Assembly (NCBI RefSeq): GCF_900112065.1
Contig: NZ_FOKE01000001.1
Coordinates: 731,563 to 793,064 of the forward strand
Reading direction: 5' to 3'
DNA: 61,502 nucleotides
From: Cohnella sp. OV330
GTDB taxonomy: Bacteria; Bacillota; Bacilli; Paenibacillales; Paenibacillaceae
The notes under the pieces are model-generated. The model was given only the letters and a program-made list of their open reading frames with translations. It was not told the DNA's origin and did no database searches. Of the stretch, positions 18,601 to 26,292 are shown piece by piece. Each line of letters begins with the position of its first letter. Position 1 is the stretch's first letter. The translations under genes and the position numbers were made by a program.

Positions 18601-21098
18601 CGGGTGTCGATGCTGAAGCGCAGCTCGGCCGCTTCGAGCGGGCCGCTCTTGAAGTCGGCGCTAGCTTTGAGGTTAGCCGCCAGATCGAAGCGGTTTTTCA
18701 TGAAATCCAGCGCCGTGACGTTGGCATTTGCGCCGATCTTGGTGCTGCCGATCTTGAAGCCGAGATCGGCGTTGCCGGTGATGCGGATACCGCCTTTGAT
18801 GAAGGTGAACGAATTAATACTGACCGGCATGTTCATTCCGGTATAATCAAATGCCTTGGATACTGGGAAAGAAAAATTCTCCGGATCGAACTCGAAGTCG
18901 CCCTCGAGAATCGTATAGGTTGACAAGATCGGAATCGTGTTTTTACCGTTAACATACAAACGGCCCTTGCCCGAAATCGTCGGTGGTGCATCTTTATTGT
19001 GGTTGTCGATCACGAGCTCGGTTCCCTTGAACAGCAGATTGTCGTTGATCGTCACGACCGCATTGGTATCCCGAAGGCGATATACGCCAGGCTCTGATGC
19101 GTTGACGACAAAGGGGCCGCGCAGCGTGATTTCGTCCACTTCGGACGCCGTGCGCTTGCTTGGCGGTTTAGGGTTGTCGACGGTAACTTCTTCATAATTA
19201 ATCGAACGGTAAGCCTTGTCGTCCGTCAGCTCGATCGCGTCGGTAAAGGTCTTGTCGTCGAAGAACGCATGATTAATTTCGACGATATACTTGCCGAGCG
19301 GCAGCGTCTTCCCCTCCGGCTTGGGCAGCTTGATCTTCAGCCCCGAGGTTCCGACCGTTTCGATATCGGATCGTGGAATGACGTATGAATCGTTGCCTTT
19401 GATGATCGTCACTTTAAGGTCCGTGTACGGCAGGCGCTTTTTCAGCCAGTACAGATTTTCGCCGACGACCTGAACGGATTCAGCGTCCTCGTAGTAAACC
19501 TTGGACGGACCGACGCGCGAATACTTGACGCCGTCCTGCGGCATCGGCATTTGCACGGCGAACTGTACCGGGTCTCCCTCCGCCGGTCCCTTGTTATTCG
19601 ATGCAACGGCCTTAACCTCGTAATAAGTGTCTTCCTTCAGGTGCTCCAGCGTAAGGCTATAATTGCCGGAGGAATTCACCACCGTAGGGACCTTACCTTC
19701 TGCGGTTAGCCAAGCTCCATTGCCGGCATCCGTTTTCTCTCTATATTTGACGCCCCATGTCGAGCTCGCGCCTCCGGTATTGATCATGTTCACCGGAATG
19801 ATCGCTCGCTGCTCGTTCGCATTTTCCGCATTATACAGCGGCGTTGGCGTCCCCGTCTCGACTTGCGGCGGCGTCGTCACTTTGACGTCGTAGTAAGCGC
19901 CGTATTCCGTCGAGATCCGGAAGCTCGGTATCGGCTTCGTCGCATCGATCGCGGTGTAGTAATAAGTAGCATTGCCGTTCTCGTCCGTTTTCAAGTTTGG
20001 CGCCGAAGAGAGCGGCGCAAACTCGTTGTCGGGATCGAGGAACGTCACGTTATCGGGTTTTTCCACAAACAATTCGATATTTTTGCCGGGATTTTTCTTG
20101 GAATCTTTCAGATTCAGATCCGCTTTGTAGTACACGGCATTTTGTACACTGTTTTCCGTGTTATCTGCGGTCGGCGGATTATAAACCGCGGCGTTGACCG
20201 ACATGATGCTCGGCGCTTCCACGTAGGTGGCGCTGTTCAGGTCGATTGGGTCGTATTTGTTCGTGAAGTACCACTGTTTAATCACATGATTTTGCCAGGC
20301 GCTGCCCGTCGCGGCGGTGAAGCCGACGTATACGTCCTCAGATTTAATTTCATTCTGAAGAACGAGCCCCGTATACGTAAGCTTGGGCTGTTGCGGTCTT
20401 GTGCTGGTATCGTTGTAGTAAACGGACAGCGTCTCGTCCGCCGTCTTGTAGTCGATCCAGACGTACACATCTTTTCCTGAATTGAAGTCGATGCCGCCGT
20501 TGCTGGTGGGCTCCGCATATACGCCCTTGCCGTCGTGGGACACGTCGCCGTTCAAATCGACCGCGACATGGTTATCACTCGGATCTCCGTTGTTGCCCCA
20601 TTGGGGAGTTCCGTTGTGGAACGTATCGAACTCGACGCCGACGCTGTTCGGGATGTTCTCGAAGCCCATCCCCCCGCCGAGACTGCCCGCGCTGTTCGAC
20701 TTGGTCTGAACGGCGAATACGAGTCCGTCGGCGCCTAGCGGCACGCCGGACGAAGCGCCTGCGCCGTTCATGTTAAACGTGAAATAAGTACTAAAGCCGC
20801 TGTTATCGCGCAGCGAAACTTTGTCCCAGTTGAACACGGTACCGAATTGGTTGCCTTGAGCCGGCGTCAGCCTTAAGCTGCCATCGGGCATAAAGGTGGA
20901 AGCGCCGTTAAACGACAGCCGGTTGGCTTCCTCTTTAAAGTCGTTATACAAAAACGTAATATACTTCGACGGCTTGTCCGCCGCATGGGCCGTACTCCCT
21001 ATAGAAGCGAATCCCGACAGCATCATTTGGAACATAAGCAAAAACGCGAGCACGGCCGCAATCTTGCGCCGGCTGCCGATTGCCGTGAAGATACTCAT
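12684..21098 (-). CDS. giant S-layer-homology surface protein with lectin-like head
   Basis: A 2804-residue exported protein. Approximate domains: signal peptide 1-39; L-type lectin-like beta-sandwich 43-275 (GFSTYFTF, NSVGVEFDTFHN, DNHVAVDLNGD, VYVWIDYK); fibronectin-III-like and TIG-like beta domains 410-640; a long unassigned beta-rich region 680-1100; repeated pre-peptidase-C-like segments about 1140-1570; further fibronectin-III/Ig-like domains 1570-2050; three cadherin-like beta-sandwich repeats about 2056-2380 (each with a LKxLxxSG-type start and YSLxIxR-type end); three SLH domains 2619-2800 (RWSQQAIEDLASRTILTG; GYPDGTFRPKQTITRAE; GYEDGSVKPLRTVTREE). SLH domains bind pyruvylated secondary wall polymers, so it is displayed on the cell wall, probably to bind carbohydrate. 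The ATG at 21098 is preceded by GGGAGA. No catalytic domain is recognised. Confidence 0.92.
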   Translation of the reverse strand: MSIFTAIGSRRKIAAVLAFLLMFQMMLSGFASIGSTAHAADKPSKYITFLYNDFKEEANRLSFNGASTFMPDGSLRLTPAQGNQFGTVFNWDKVSLRDNSGFSTYFTFNMNGAGASSGVPLGADGLVFAVQTKSNSAGSLGGGMGFENIPNSVGVEFDTFHNGTPQWGNNGDPSDNHVAVDLNGDVSHDGKGVYAEPTSNGGIDFNSGKDVYVWIDYKTADETLSVYYNDTSTRPQQPKLTYTGLVLQNEIKSEDVYVGFTAATGSAWQNHVIKQWYFTNKYDPIDLNSATYVEAPSIMSVNAAVYNPPTADNTENSVQNAVYYKADLNLKDSKKNPGKNIELFVEKPDNVTFLDPDNEFAPLSSAPNLKTDENGNATYYYTAIDATKPIPSFRISTEYGAYYDVKVTTPPQVETGTPTPLYNAENANEQRAIIPVNMINTGGASSTWGVKYREKTDAGNGAWLTAEGKVPTVVNSSGNYSLTLEHLKEDTYYEVKAVASNNKGPAEGDPVQFAVQMPMPQDGVKYSRVGPSKVYYEDAESVQVVGENLYWLKKRLPYTDLKVTIIKGNDSYVIPRSDIETVGTSGLKIKLPKPEGKTLPLGKYIVEINHAFFDDKTFTDAIELTDDKAYRSINYEEVTVDNPKPPSKRTASEVDEITLRGPFVVNASEPGVYRLRDTNAVVTINDNLLFKGTELVIDNHNKDAPPTISGKGRLYVNGKNTIPILSTYTILEGDFEFDPENFSFPVSKAFDYTGMNMPVSINSFTFIKGGIRITGNADLGFKIGSTKIGANANVTALDFMKNRFDLAANLKASADFKSGPLEAAELRFSIDTRTPEFGVGASAELKKAKVGFDIDLLLKDKKLDSISFAVKKEIKIGSTGAQITKLGGGVSNMSALADAPLTFSVLGGLSDYLTPKIGGNYMVNGNDLRVDLSANHFGASGKLAIYSINVAGVDMFIVFNPTGYRGYDRAGFDMGATINVLDILVGQVVVKYFQGSSFTGYAKTAVQIPRSVPLVGGQRLSSAEVGVDSSRFRAALSVIGIGFVVKYPFATRSFDWDVDMASTLKNIGSAVVNTGKAVVNKIKSWFWYVDPNGVFESTAADFGDVPGVLGEKLFSQSGIRASLLGTYVKGRIATEVTETNPTVSKTADGKFSHAFVAGESYEALIAVKGDTDGLKLISPYGSEYELRFEKKDDKAPNAYYDAEKGVLVIEAALTPGAWKIVAGSSLGVTVHKVLYTGDSDSSIGDIAAELNGATAKNLVPLDIVRQGKYLVEIVGGAADAALIKADGRAYATEANAADAAWNVKRDDVDGTTWMLVEAPGAERWYVDAGADAKVNLYRMRTDATMSETMSWRGGSEFSAAANFKGLEGFQATLDIYGGNEDTKLYRPDGTLYPLDFDKNSTGWNAIYDQQHGVVTALVDVDKDGIWIVKSGDFTDLDAMTLSQKSTMADLYGPDAIYTYNLSMMEKGKYLLDIAGADLSTKIYGTDGTEIALNATPDAKGRNAILDDTGLKVTVDVKTTGTLRVQTKGYATIQQYALAPIPQVAKLTASAQAERNAYEVTWQVDNAKPDTKVRLIMANDVNEPVGQVLADNLPASGITTVTLPANNLPGDYYLALVADSESYAPVFKTLEQPISYKASQMLAKPANIKAEATGDAGVTISFTDAGYASTTAYRIYPADANGNVDYNGTSYEFQPDAALGANQRFLLAGLATEQAYKLRVMIVRASYESDGETLASLLVSELSDAAEVFLPRPNPAKLDVSYEAGDGAPSEQKYYPYDVKAEDLEGLSDAEKQAQQHTLVVTDSDHVVVHADSDQAATYKLYKDDVEVAPTSGDPAAFDLGTLKEGQYRIEIQATNAGGDTSHGFSQLIVDQTAPYLYLKTPTNGAIVNGSRARLEGATEAGTVLTVNDTVVPVDAIGHFVYYASFPEDGVLPLELIATDAAGNKTVNKLEVLASGTAATDETKADLAAFGTGEGVLDAPFIASLTTYKTSIDVREKQTRVWAVPVDQEAEVTIGGKPVDDQFSAVVDISNGSAVQAVVKSGGTTQTYSLNVTTESGLAGLKSLEVSGLDAGGATAAEAVELSKDYGAPYEENTVFYSAQVDNATASVRIAPEEASPGSLIRIKTGADLQAKIETVSSGQPSSPIALNVGSTKITIEVLSPNDAAAATQDWTRAKKYKLSIDRKVASDASLKQLALSGITLTPGTFDSAALDYNARVSANTSSAQLSFAAADAASVVWINGTAKGSAGTETLTLATGTNRFVIEVHAAGGTVQTYSLVIYRDTAFNASLLLGELSVKDMELTTEFEPLTRNYKIKDSTYNASITVIAKPQTPGATVKVNGKATDENGSATATLAAGLNAVQIQVTSPDQKETNLYSVSIMRNVAASEPTDEFVVKINDDENNKVATGKKTEENGKKVLRVSFVKDELNKLLASSAGKPVIKINAGTGIDRVTTGLTADLVKSMQQKEAILYIDTGSSVYTLPAAALDIAQIVNTFAPDDLSKVAVSIDIKHPGEDEQEAIRKQASKTGASVIGSPTDFSVTYTYNGKTIAADRFSQYVERAIELPAADAGKVTTGVRILEDGSLYHVPTFVKRVDERDFAVMNSFTNSVYALIVNKASFKDTAGRWSQQAIEDLASRTILTGTGKDTFEPARGVTRAEFAAMIVRALGLPAKTDGVYNDVKAADWYAPFVSAAKSYGLISGYPDGTFRPKQTITRAEAVAIIGKAWTLAGQTAAADSEATAALSGISDNADIPAWVRPAFGSSFKQGLISGYEDGSVKPLRTVTREETAAMLRNLLVRSELIESK

Positions 21099-21193
21099 TA
21101 AGATAGTCTCCCTCTTTCTAACGCATCTGTTTGTTGCCCTGATCGCTTGCGAACTGCGCTTCCGCCCCTCCTTGAGCCCCGTTGATATGCGCC

Positions 21194-21199
21194 ATTATA
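21194..21199 (-). promoter_or_regulatory. -10 element of the giant surface-protein gene
   Basis: Minus-strand TATAAT 95 bp before the ATG in an AT-rich stretch. No good -35 is visible. The leader contains an AAGGAGGGG with no start codon at the right distance, and a two-codon ATG CGT TAG just before the true ribosome site. Confidence 0.45.
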
Positions 21200-21265
21200 T
21201 TAAAATCCGCTTAAAAAACACTAAAAAATATGGAAGATTACAAGAGAAAAACGAGAATTATGCAG

Positions 21266-21302
21266 AAAAAATAGGACTCCCGTCATTAGAACGGCAGTCC
21301 TA
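21266..21302 (-). terminator. terminator of the diguanylate cyclase gene
   Basis: On the minus strand TAGGACTGCCGT pairs with ACGGGAGTCCTA and is followed by TTTTTT. It separates the cyclase gene from the giant gene. Confidence 0.85.
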
Positions 21303-21337
21303 AAGCCCTCATTATTCCGTTAAATCAAAATAAATGT

Positions 21338-22939
21338 TTATACGTCCGCAGTCTCTCCTCTGTACGTCACCGTCCGGTTCCGGCCTTCCTCCTTGGCCCG
21401 ATAGAGCGCCAAGTCCGCGCAGTGCACGACCTCGGCCGAGCTCGCGCCGTCCTGCGGATAGTCGGCGATGCCAAGCGACAGCGTGACGGGCCTGCCGATC
21501 GGCGAGTCCGCCTTCATCAGACCGATGCGAACGCTTTCGGCAAGCTGATAGGCAAGATCCTTATCACCGAACGGAAGCAGTAGGACGAACTCTTCGCCGC
21601 CGTACCGGCACGCATAATCGCCGTCCCGCTTCTCCGCGTTCAGCCGCGCCGCCAGGAAACGCAGTACCTCGTCTCCTTTAAGGTGACCGAACGTATCGTT
21701 GACGGACTTGAAGCGGTCCAGATCCATAAGGATGACTGCATACGGCATCTGCTGTCGGTCCCAAGACGCGAGCAGCGAATCGAAAAACCGCCTGTTGTGC
21801 AATCCGGTGAGCGCGTCCGTATGCGCTTCGAGGGAGAGGGCTTCGGTACGGTCGCCCATCACGCGGAAGGCGTCGATCACCGCCCGGTTCAACTCGTTGG
21901 CTTCATAAATCAGATGGTTCCGCAGCCGAAGCGCGGGAACTTTGTGCGTTTCTCCCTTGTTAAGAAGGGATGCGTATACCGCGAGCCGGCGGAGCGGATA
22001 GGCAAGCCGGTGAGACACGCCGATGACGAGCAGCGCTAGCAGAAGAATAAAGGGCATGGAGACCAGCGCCATGCGGGCCACGATGCCTCTGACGCTGTCG
22101 GTCACGGTGGAAACGGGCGTCTGGGAGACGATGCCCCACTGCACCGACGGCACGATGGCATACCCCGCGAGCATGGGAATGCCCTTGGTGTTCACGGTTT
22201 TCATATGACCACCCTTGCCTGCCATGATCTCCGCGACCGCCGGGTTCTCCGCGACGTTGTCCCCGATCCGGCTCTTGTCCGGATGGTAGATGATGTTACC
22301 CATTTTGTCGACGACGTAGTAGTAGGATCCGTTGAGATTCGACGCTTGCTTGCCCAGAATCTTATCCAATACATTATTGTCGTGGAGGTAGATCGTGCCG
22401 CTGATGAATCCGCGATACGTCCCGTCTCCGTCGAAAATCGGTTGGCTGACGAGCACGATCAGCCGATTGGTGACGGCCACGTAAGGCTCGGACACGAGCG
22501 GCTTGCGTTCGGTCAGCGCCTGTTTGGCGGCGGACGACTTCAGCACCTGCCCGACGAGGTTTCCGTTATCCGGCGACGCTGCGGTGATCTTGCCGTTCTC
22601 GTTCACGAGCGCCAGCGAGTTAAAGAAAGACATGCTGCCCCTAACGAAATCCAGCCAGTCGCTCGCCTGCTTCCCCCTATTCTCCGAGATCGCGAAGTGG
22701 GCGCTCGCCGAATCGAGAGACTGCGTCATGGAGCCGAAAATCGTATCGACGGCGACGCTCAGTTCATTGGCCGTGATCTGGTTCAGATCGAGCGTATTCT
22801 TGGACAGCGAATCTTTTTGCGCCTCGAAGCCCACGATCGTGTTCAGCGCGGCCGTCAACGTGACGGACAGTACGACGACGGCGGTGAAGATCACGGAGAG
22901 ATGAATTCCTCTGCCCCGCCTAAACCTTAATCTATTCAT
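21338..22939 (-). CDS. membrane diguanylate cyclase with Cache sensor domain
   Basis: A 533-residue membrane protein: TM helix near 15-35, an extracellular double-Cache sensor about 40-280 (ASPDNGNLVGQVL, VSQPIFDGDGTYRGFISG), a second TM about 288-310, a HAMP-like linker and a C-terminal GGDEF domain (DALTGLHNRRFFD; active-site loop YGGEEFVLLLP near residue 447). An RxxD inhibitory site (RDGD) sits five residues before GGEEF, so product inhibition is expected. It should make cyclic di-GMP in response to an external ligand. The ATG at 22939 has GGAGAA upstream. It forms a single-gene unit ended by the terminator at 21266-21302. The window also encodes an HD-GYP-like protein (26293-27312), a possible counterpart. 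Confidence 0.92.
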   Translation of the reverse strand: MNRLRFRRGRGIHLSVIFTAVVVLSVTLTAALNTIVGFEAQKDSLSKNTLDLNQITANELSVAVDTIFGSMTQSLDSASAHFAISENRGKQASDWLDFVRGSMSFFNSLALVNENGKITAASPDNGNLVGQVLKSSAAKQALTERKPLVSEPYVAVTNRLIVLVSQPIFDGDGTYRGFISGTIYLHDNNVLDKILGKQASNLNGSYYYVVDKMGNIIYHPDKSRIGDNVAENPAVAEIMAGKGGHMKTVNTKGIPMLAGYAIVPSVQWGIVSQTPVSTVTDSVRGIVARMALVSMPFILLLALLVIGVSHRLAYPLRRLAVYASLLNKGETHKVPALRLRNHLIYEANELNRAVIDAFRVMGDRTEALSLEAHTDALTGLHNRRFFDSLLASWDRQQMPYAVILMDLDRFKSVNDTFGHLKGDEVLRFLAARLNAEKRDGDYACRYGGEEFVLLLPFGDKDLAYQLAESVRIGLMKADSPIGRPVTLSLGIADYPQDGASSAEVVHCADLALYRAKEEGRNRTVTYRGETADV

Positions 22940-23052
22940 GGACGTTCTCCAGTAATCAAAGTAAGAAAAAGCGTACTATAAACAGCATTCGACAACAATC
23001 CAACGATCCGTATTCTACCACACATTGCTAGATCAATATAGTTAAAGTAAAA

Positions 23053-23095
23053 AACAACCATGGACCGAAGCCGGCGGCTTCAGACCATGGTTGTT
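23053..23095 (-). terminator. terminator of the Gfo/Idh oxidoreductase gene
   Basis: AACAACCATGG pairs with CCATGGTTGTT with an inner GAAGCC/GGCTTC stem. On the minus strand it is followed by TTTTTT. Confidence 0.85.
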
Positions 23096-23139
23096 AGGGT
23101 CGTGCGGAACGTGCGTTCATGTCGCGCAAGAACGGAGAT

Positions 23140-24216
23140 TTACAGCGACCAATCCAGCTTGACTTCTCCGCCCGTACGGGACGATTCGTAGATCGCGTCG
23201 ATAATCAAATTGCTGCGGAGCCCGGTCTCGGCCGACGTGATCGGCGTCTGGCCGGTGAGCACGCAATCGATGAAATGGCGGCTCATCTTGACGCGCGGAC
23301 CTTCGTCCTCGATCGGAGCGATAAGCGGAATGTCGACGGGCTGGTCGAAACGCTCGGTGAGGAATTTGCCTTCGTTGCCCTTAAGGAAGGCGCCGCCTTC
23401 CGAACCCATCAGGTGGACGAACGGCGTGCTGTCGGTGTCCATATGGACCGCCCAGCTGACCTCGAGCGTGAGCGACGAGCCGTCCTCCATCTTGATGATC
23501 GCGGTCGCCAGATCCTCGACGTCGTAGATGCCGTTCCAATCCGGCTTGCCCCAGCTGCCGATGCCCTTCTTGCGGGGACCGAACTCGGCATACGTCGAGC
23601 CGTATACCGACACGGGCTTCGGTTCGCCCATCAGGTAGAAGGCGAGATCGAGCATGTGCACGCCGATATCGATCAGCGGTCCGCCGCCGGATTGGCCGTG
23701 CTGCGTGAACCAAGTGCCCCAACCCGGGATACCCTTGCGCCGGTACCAGCCGGTCTTCGCCGTATAAATGCGTCCCAGCTCGCCGCGGTCGATCTGCGAC
23801 TTCACAAGCTGCGGGAGCCACTCCCAACGCATCTGGTGGGAGACCATGACGGTTTTTCCGCTCTTCTGCTGCGCGCGCACGATGTCCTTCGCCGCGGCTG
23901 CGTCGAGACCCATCGGCTTCTCGACCAGCACGTGCTTGCCGTGCTCGAGCGCGCTGATCGTGAGCGACGCGTGGCTCAGGTTCGGCACCGCCACGATGAC
24001 CGCGTCGATGTCGAGGCGCTCGATAAGCGCCTCCGGCGTCGGCGAGACCGATTCGATGCCGTACTGCTGGGCCCTGGCTTCCGCCAGCGGTAAATACGTA
24101 TCCGTAATCGCGACGATCTCGCAGAGCTCTGCCAGCTTGCCGAACTCCTGAAGGTGAACGTTGCCGATGTTGCCCGCGCCGATCAGTCCGATGCGGACTT
24201 TATTCGAATTTCCCAT
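23140..24216 (-). CDS. Gfo/Idh/MocA family NAD(P)-dependent oxidoreductase
   Basis: A 358-residue two-domain dehydrogenase. The N-terminal Rossmann fold shows VRIGLIGAGNIGNVH, and the family EKP motif is in HVLVEKPMGLDAAAA (about residue 95). The second domain carries the GPLIDIGVHMLDLAFYLMG segment with the conserved Asp/His pair. Such enzymes oxidise or reduce sugars, inositols or sugar derivatives; the substrate cannot be read from sequence. The ATG at 24216 follows TTGGAGGCTACC; an in-frame TTG at 24228 lies just before the ribosome site and is rejected. It is a single-gene unit with its own terminator. Confidence 0.92.
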   Translation of the reverse strand: MGNSNKVRIGLIGAGNIGNVHLQEFGKLAELCEIVAITDTYLPLAEARAQQYGIESVSPTPEALIERLDIDAVIVAVPNLSHASLTISALEHGKHVLVEKPMGLDAAAAKDIVRAQQKSGKTVMVSHQMRWEWLPQLVKSQIDRGELGRIYTAKTGWYRRKGIPGWGTWFTQHGQSGGGPLIDIGVHMLDLAFYLMGEPKPVSVYGSTYAEFGPRKKGIGSWGKPDWNGIYDVEDLATAIIKMEDGSSLTLEVSWAVHMDTDSTPFVHLMGSEGGAFLKGNEGKFLTERFDQPVDIPLIAPIEDEGPRVKMSRHFIDCVLTGQTPITSAETGLRSNLIIDAIYESSRTGGEVKLDWSL

Positions 24217-24424
24217 GGTAGCCTCCAATGGATTGCTTTATTTTAAATGCTTGCGATACCGCTATCATAGCCCAATTCCCTTAGACCGGCGATGAGCGAT
24301 TTAGCCCAGTTTTTATCCGTGTTAGGCTTCGCTCGGCAGCGGATGATACTGTTTGCATATTTATTAATTTATATGTATATTTATTCTTATCGAGTTTTAT
24401 TTTCTTGAGGAAGGAGCGTGCGCC

Positions 24425-25177
24425 GTGCGCGATGACATCCGCGTCGTCGAGACCAAAGCGCTGAACGCCTGGCCCGCCCTGCAGCAAACGGCGCATGACG
24501 GCTGGCTGCTCAGGCAGTCGAAGGGATATACGAAGCGCTCCAATTCCGTGCAGCCGCTGCGGACCGATCCCGGCGCCGATCTACGCGCCATGGTCGGCTA
24601 TTGCGAGGATACGTATCATCGCGCGGGCCTGCCGACGATATTCAAGATCACGCCGCTGTGCGCGCCTTGCGGACTCGACGGCCGCTTGGACGAATACGGC
24701 TACGCTTCGGTCGACCGCTCCCAGGTGCTGGTCCGCTCCTTGAGCGAGACGCAGGACGCGCCTTACCCGGAAGGGCTAAGCGTCGACGCCGGCTTGACGG
24801 AGAATTGGATGAGCGCCGCCTCCGAGCTGCTGTCGCTCAAGCCGGAGCAGCGGGAGGCCGCCTCGGCCATGTTGACGGACAGCCCGCTCCGCAGGGCCTT
24901 TTTCCTCCTTCGATCCGGGGACGTCCCCGCCGCGATCGGGATCGGCGTCGTCGACGACGGTTACCTGGGGCTGTTCGACATCGCGACCTCCCCCGCTTAT
25001 CGGAAACGCGGCCTAGGCGAGCGCCTCGTCAGGCAAATCCTGCGATGGGGACAATCGCGCGGCGCGCATACGAGCTACCTTCAGGTCGTGGACGCCAACT
25101 TGCCCGCGCAGCGTCTGTACGCCAAGCTAGGATACGAGAAGCTGTACGACTATTGGTATCGCGTGCGTTGGCCGTAA
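24425..25177 (+). CDS. GNAT-family N-acetyltransferase
   Basis: A 250-residue protein. The C-terminal half is a GNAT domain: strand DDGYLGLFDIATSP, acetyl-CoA loop YRKRGLGERLVRQIL (Q/R-x-x-G-x-G type) and the closing NLPAQRLYAKLGYEKLYDYWYR. The N-terminal ~120 residues (DGWLLRQSKGYTKRSNSV..) resemble those of two-part GNAT proteins in Firmicutes. The acetyl acceptor is unknown. The start is GTG at 24425 with AAGGAG upstream; AT-rich DNA before it probably carries the promoter. It is convergent with folE across a shared terminator. Confidence 0.88.
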   Translation: MRDDIRVVETKALNAWPALQQTAHDGWLLRQSKGYTKRSNSVQPLRTDPGADLRAMVGYCEDTYHRAGLPTIFKITPLCAPCGLDGRLDEYGYASVDRSQVLVRSLSETQDAPYPEGLSVDAGLTENWMSAASELLSLKPEQREAASAMLTDSPLRRAFFLLRSGDVPAAIGIGVVDDGYLGLFDIATSPAYRKRGLGERLVRQILRWGQSRGAHTSYLQVVDANLPAQRLYAKLGYEKLYDYWYRVRWP

Positions 25178-25198
25178 TTCAAGCCCGGCGCGCTATGC

Positions 25199-25245
25199 AA
25201 AAAGCCGCGTAAAGGCCGCAGATGGCGGCCGGTACGCGGCTTTTT
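25199..25245. terminator. bidirectional terminator between the GNAT gene and folE
   Basis: AAAAAGCCGCGTA pairs with TACGCGGCTTTTT with an inner GGCCGC/GCGGCC stem. A-run on one side and T-run on the other allow termination in both directions. Confidence 0.9.
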
Positions 25246-25251
25246 GTTCTA

Positions 25252-25845
25252 TTATTCCTTAAGCAAAGAAAGAAACTCGGAGCGAAGCGCGGAGCTGCCC
25301 CGGAACTGTCCCCGCACCGCCGAAGTGACGGTCTTGCTCCCATACTTTTTCACGCCGCGCGCGCACATGCACAGATGCTCGCCCTCGACGACGACCATGA
25401 CGCCGTTCGGCTTCAGCACGTCGTCCAGGATGTCGGCGATCTGCGAGGTGATGCGCTCCTGGACCTGCAGCCTGCGCGTCACGGCCTCCACCAGCCGTGC
25501 CAGCTTGCTGAGGCCCGCGATCTTGCCGCTCGGGATGTAGCCGATATGGGCCTTGCCGAAGAACGGCGCCATATGATGCTCGCACTGGCTGTAGTACACG
25601 ATATCCTTGACGATGACGAGCTCCTCGTGCTGCTCGTCGAACGTGACGCCGAGCGCATCCCGCGGATCGATCGCGTAACCGCCGAAGATCTCCTCGTACA
25701 TGCGCGTGACGCGAGCGGGCGTGTCCAGCAGGCCTTCGCGCTCCACGTCTTCGCCGATCAGCTTGAGAATCTCGCGGACGTGGTGCTCCACCTGCTCGCG
25801 GTTGCGCGTGACGTTCGTATTCAGATAGTCCTTTAGACCGGCCAT
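25252..25845 (-). CDS. folE: GTP cyclohydrolase I
   Basis: First enzyme of tetrahydrofolate (and some pterin/queuosine-related) synthesis, converting GTP to dihydroneopterin triphosphate. The protein is 197 residues, full length. Zinc ligands are visible in [10 protein letters not shown] and [10 protein letters not shown], and the GTP-binding region in [14 protein letters not shown] and RLQVQERIT. The ATG at 25845 with AAGGG about eight bases upstream is preferred over the in-frame ATG at 25863, which lacks a ribosome site. It stands alone here, 59 bp downstream of yneF in the same direction. It is not linked to other folate genes. Confidence 0.96.
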   Translation of the reverse strand: MAGLKDYLNTNVTRNREQVEHHVREILKLIGEDVEREGLLDTPARVTRMYEEIFGGYAIDPRDALGVTFDEQHEELVIVKDIVYYSQCEHHMAPFFGKAHIGYIPSGKIAGLSKLARLVEAVTRRLQVQERITSQIADILDDVLKPNGVMVVVEGEHLCMCARGVKKYGSKTVTSAVRGQFRGSSALRSEFLSLLKE

Positions 25846-25904
25846 CGTACGCCCTTCTTTCATTCGCGGTGGCTGACGCGGACACCCCGCGCGCCGCTTG
25901 TCGA

Positions 25905-26135
25905 TTATCTGCGGGGTTTAGCGTTTTGATTCTGGTTTTTCATCATCTGCTGCGCCTTCTGGAGCTGCTGCTTGTTCATATTGTAACCCATCTGCTTGGC
26001 CATCTTGGCCAGCATGTCCGGATTGTTCTGCATCTTCGTCATCTGGCTGCGCAGATAGAATACGCCGCCGAGGAAGCCCAGCGCAAGTCCGACGATCAAC
26101 GTCAGAACCGGAATCAGAATATCCCAAAAGCTCAT
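25905..26135 (-). CDS. yneF: YneF family small membrane protein
   Basis: A 76-residue protein with one N-terminal membrane helix ([23 protein letters not shown]) and the conserved cytoplasmic tail [20 protein letters not shown] plus a polar Gln/Lys-rich end. It matches the YneF/UPF0154 family, conserved in Bacillales and of unknown function. The ATG at 26135 lies eight bases after GGAGG; an out-of-frame ATG seven bases upstream (26142) opens only a shadow frame. A promoter is predicted at 26207-26236. Confidence 0.93.
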   Translation of the reverse strand: MSFWDILIPVLTLIVGLALGFLGGVFYLRSQMTKMQNNPDMLAKMAKQMGYNMNKQQLQKAQQMMKNQNQNAKPRR

Positions 26136-26206
26136 CTGCCATACCTCCAAATTGTACGCATGAAAGCGTGTATGCGATCCGCGCGAAACAGCGGGACAGC
26201 CAGCCT

Positions 26207-26236
26207 ATAATAGCATGAGCTCGGCCGGCGAATCAA
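26207..26236 (-). promoter_or_regulatory. sigma-A promoter of yneF
   Basis: Minus strand TTGATT (26231-26236), 18-bp spacer, TATTAT (26207-26212). Confidence 0.6.
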
Positions 26237-26242
26237 CCCGGT

Positions 26243-26256
26243 CGCAAGCGCTTGCG
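26243..26256. promoter_or_regulatory. 14-bp palindrome CGCAAGCGCTTGCG upstream of yneF
   Basis: A perfect palindrome of LacI/CcpA-operator type, six bp upstream of the predicted -35 of yneF and 36 bp after the stop of the HD-GYP-like gene. A near copy (TGCAAGCGCTTGTC) lies upstream of the HD-GYP-like gene promoter at 27417-27430. Binding factor unknown. Confidence 0.45.
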
Positions 26257-26292
26257 GTCCGCGGCAGCTTAGCCCCCCGCTAGCGTGCAAGG

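Noticed and set aside
26140..26142. ATG seven bases upstream of the yneF start
   Set aside because: It opens a different frame with no homology; the YneF family sequence begins at 26135.
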